From contig JANPGR010000100.1 in NCBI GenBank assembly GCA_031424015.1, positions 1-11,532 of the forward strand: DNA of 11,532 nucleotides, written 5' to 3'. Below are positions 11,306 to 11,532 of this stretch, piece by piece. A program made the translations under genes and the position numbers. The notes under the pieces are model-generated. The model saw only the letters and a program-made list of their open reading frames with translations. It had not been told where the DNA came from and searched no databases. Origin of the DNA: JANPGR01 sp031424015. Its GTDB lineage: Bacteria > Patescibacteriota > Minisyncoccia > Phycocordibacterales > UBA1006. The stretch's first letter is position 1; each line of letters starts with the position of its first letter.

Positions 11306-11500
11306 TAAGAGCCTATCCCAATAGGGATTACGAATTTGAAACAGAGAGATTTCGAAGGAAAAATACAGAAATACGAATGAGCTGTACTATCAGTACAGAG
11401 AATGAGTATTTGTGTGTTTTTACGAGAAATAACAAGTTTCAAATCGTAAAAGCCTTGTGTTCTTTTGTAAAAGGCTGGTGCCTATGGGGATAGGCTCTAA
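11306..11500. mobile_element. 189-bp MITE with 17-bp terminal repeats and TAA target duplications
   Basis: GAGCCTATCCCAATAGG (11309-11325) and CCTATGGGGATAGGCTC (11481-11497) are inverted repeats with a single mismatch, flanked by TAA on both sides (11306-11308, 11498-11500). The arms continue inwards: TTACGAATTTGAAAC on the left matches GTTTCAAATCGTAA on the right (reverse complement, one base shorter), and the two halves remain partly complementary up to a central hairpin CTGTACT-ATC-AGTACAG (11382-11398). A secondary hairpin AGCCTT/AAGGCT (11451-11476) interrupts the right arm. It has no ORF of note. Ends starting GAGCC with a 3-bp T-A-type duplication suggest mobilisation by an IS5-group transposase (recollection, not checked). 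No such transposase is in the window. Confidence 0.8.
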
Positions 11501-11532
11501 GTAGAATTCAGTTTATGCCGTTTTTGGCTCCG

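Noticed and set aside
1..11532. CRISPR array, tRNA, rRNA or known riboswitch
   Set aside because: No regularly spaced direct repeats, no cloverleaf with a CCA-type acceptor, no rRNA-like stretch and no riboswitch consensus were found on reading both strands.

Overview
The window looks like part of a small-genome bacterium of the Candidate Phyla Radiation (Patescibacteria, probably a Parcubacteria-type lineage). This is an inference from gene content and style: compact house-keeping genes, a clamp-loader-like protein without a Walker A motif, a one-TM Cys-cluster protein beside rodA, almost no Shine-Dalgarno sequences, and -10 boxes placed so close to start codons that transcripts should be leaderless or nearly so. 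No UGA stop is used by the eleven complete genes. Nothing was searched against a database; family calls rest on motifs read in the translations.

Layout. Nearly all genes are on the minus strand, so they read right to left: a one-TM protein with a Cys/Gly-rich cluster (11261-10467), rodA (10434-9274), a 120-base fold-back element, mreB (9091-8072), a complete IS982-type insertion sequence with 22-bp terminal repeats (6991-8017, transposase on +), a DNA polymerase III delta-prime-like gene (6929-6402), an AT-rich two-gene cassette of membrane proteins (6275-5229 with an SLT-type lytic domain, 5183-4248), a 0.5-kb intergenic stretch, a secreted lysozyme-like protein (3703-3041), a bidirectional terminator with an orphan ORF on its other side, a DEDDh exonuclease (2690-2136) and mnmA (2044-758). 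At the left edge a 71-residue Cys-containing protein lies on + (367-582), and the first 27 codons of an IS200/IS605-type transposase run off the window on minus (81-1).

How the parts fit. The right third is the elongasome core (RodA glycosyltransferase, MreB scaffold) plus a linked membrane protein. The middle adds two further wall-active or envelope modules: a secreted glucosaminidase/lysozyme-like enzyme and a tethered SLT-domain protein with a coiled-coil membrane partner. The two-gene cassette is more AT-rich than its neighbours and has A-rich leaders and Bacteroidota-like signal peptides, so it may have been acquired. The left third is tRNA 2-thiolation and a proofreading-type exonuclease.

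The most interesting layer is non-coding. Inverted-repeat elements sit immediately upstream of several promoters: a 189-bp MITE with TAA target duplications before the rodA transcription unit, a fold-back before mreB, the IS982 element between a good promoter and the delta-prime-like gene, and GC-rich REP-like hairpins on both sides of mnmA. The mnmA gene itself carries an extra segment of about 70 residues. Seven gene starts have a -10 hexamer ending 6-9 bases before ATG.
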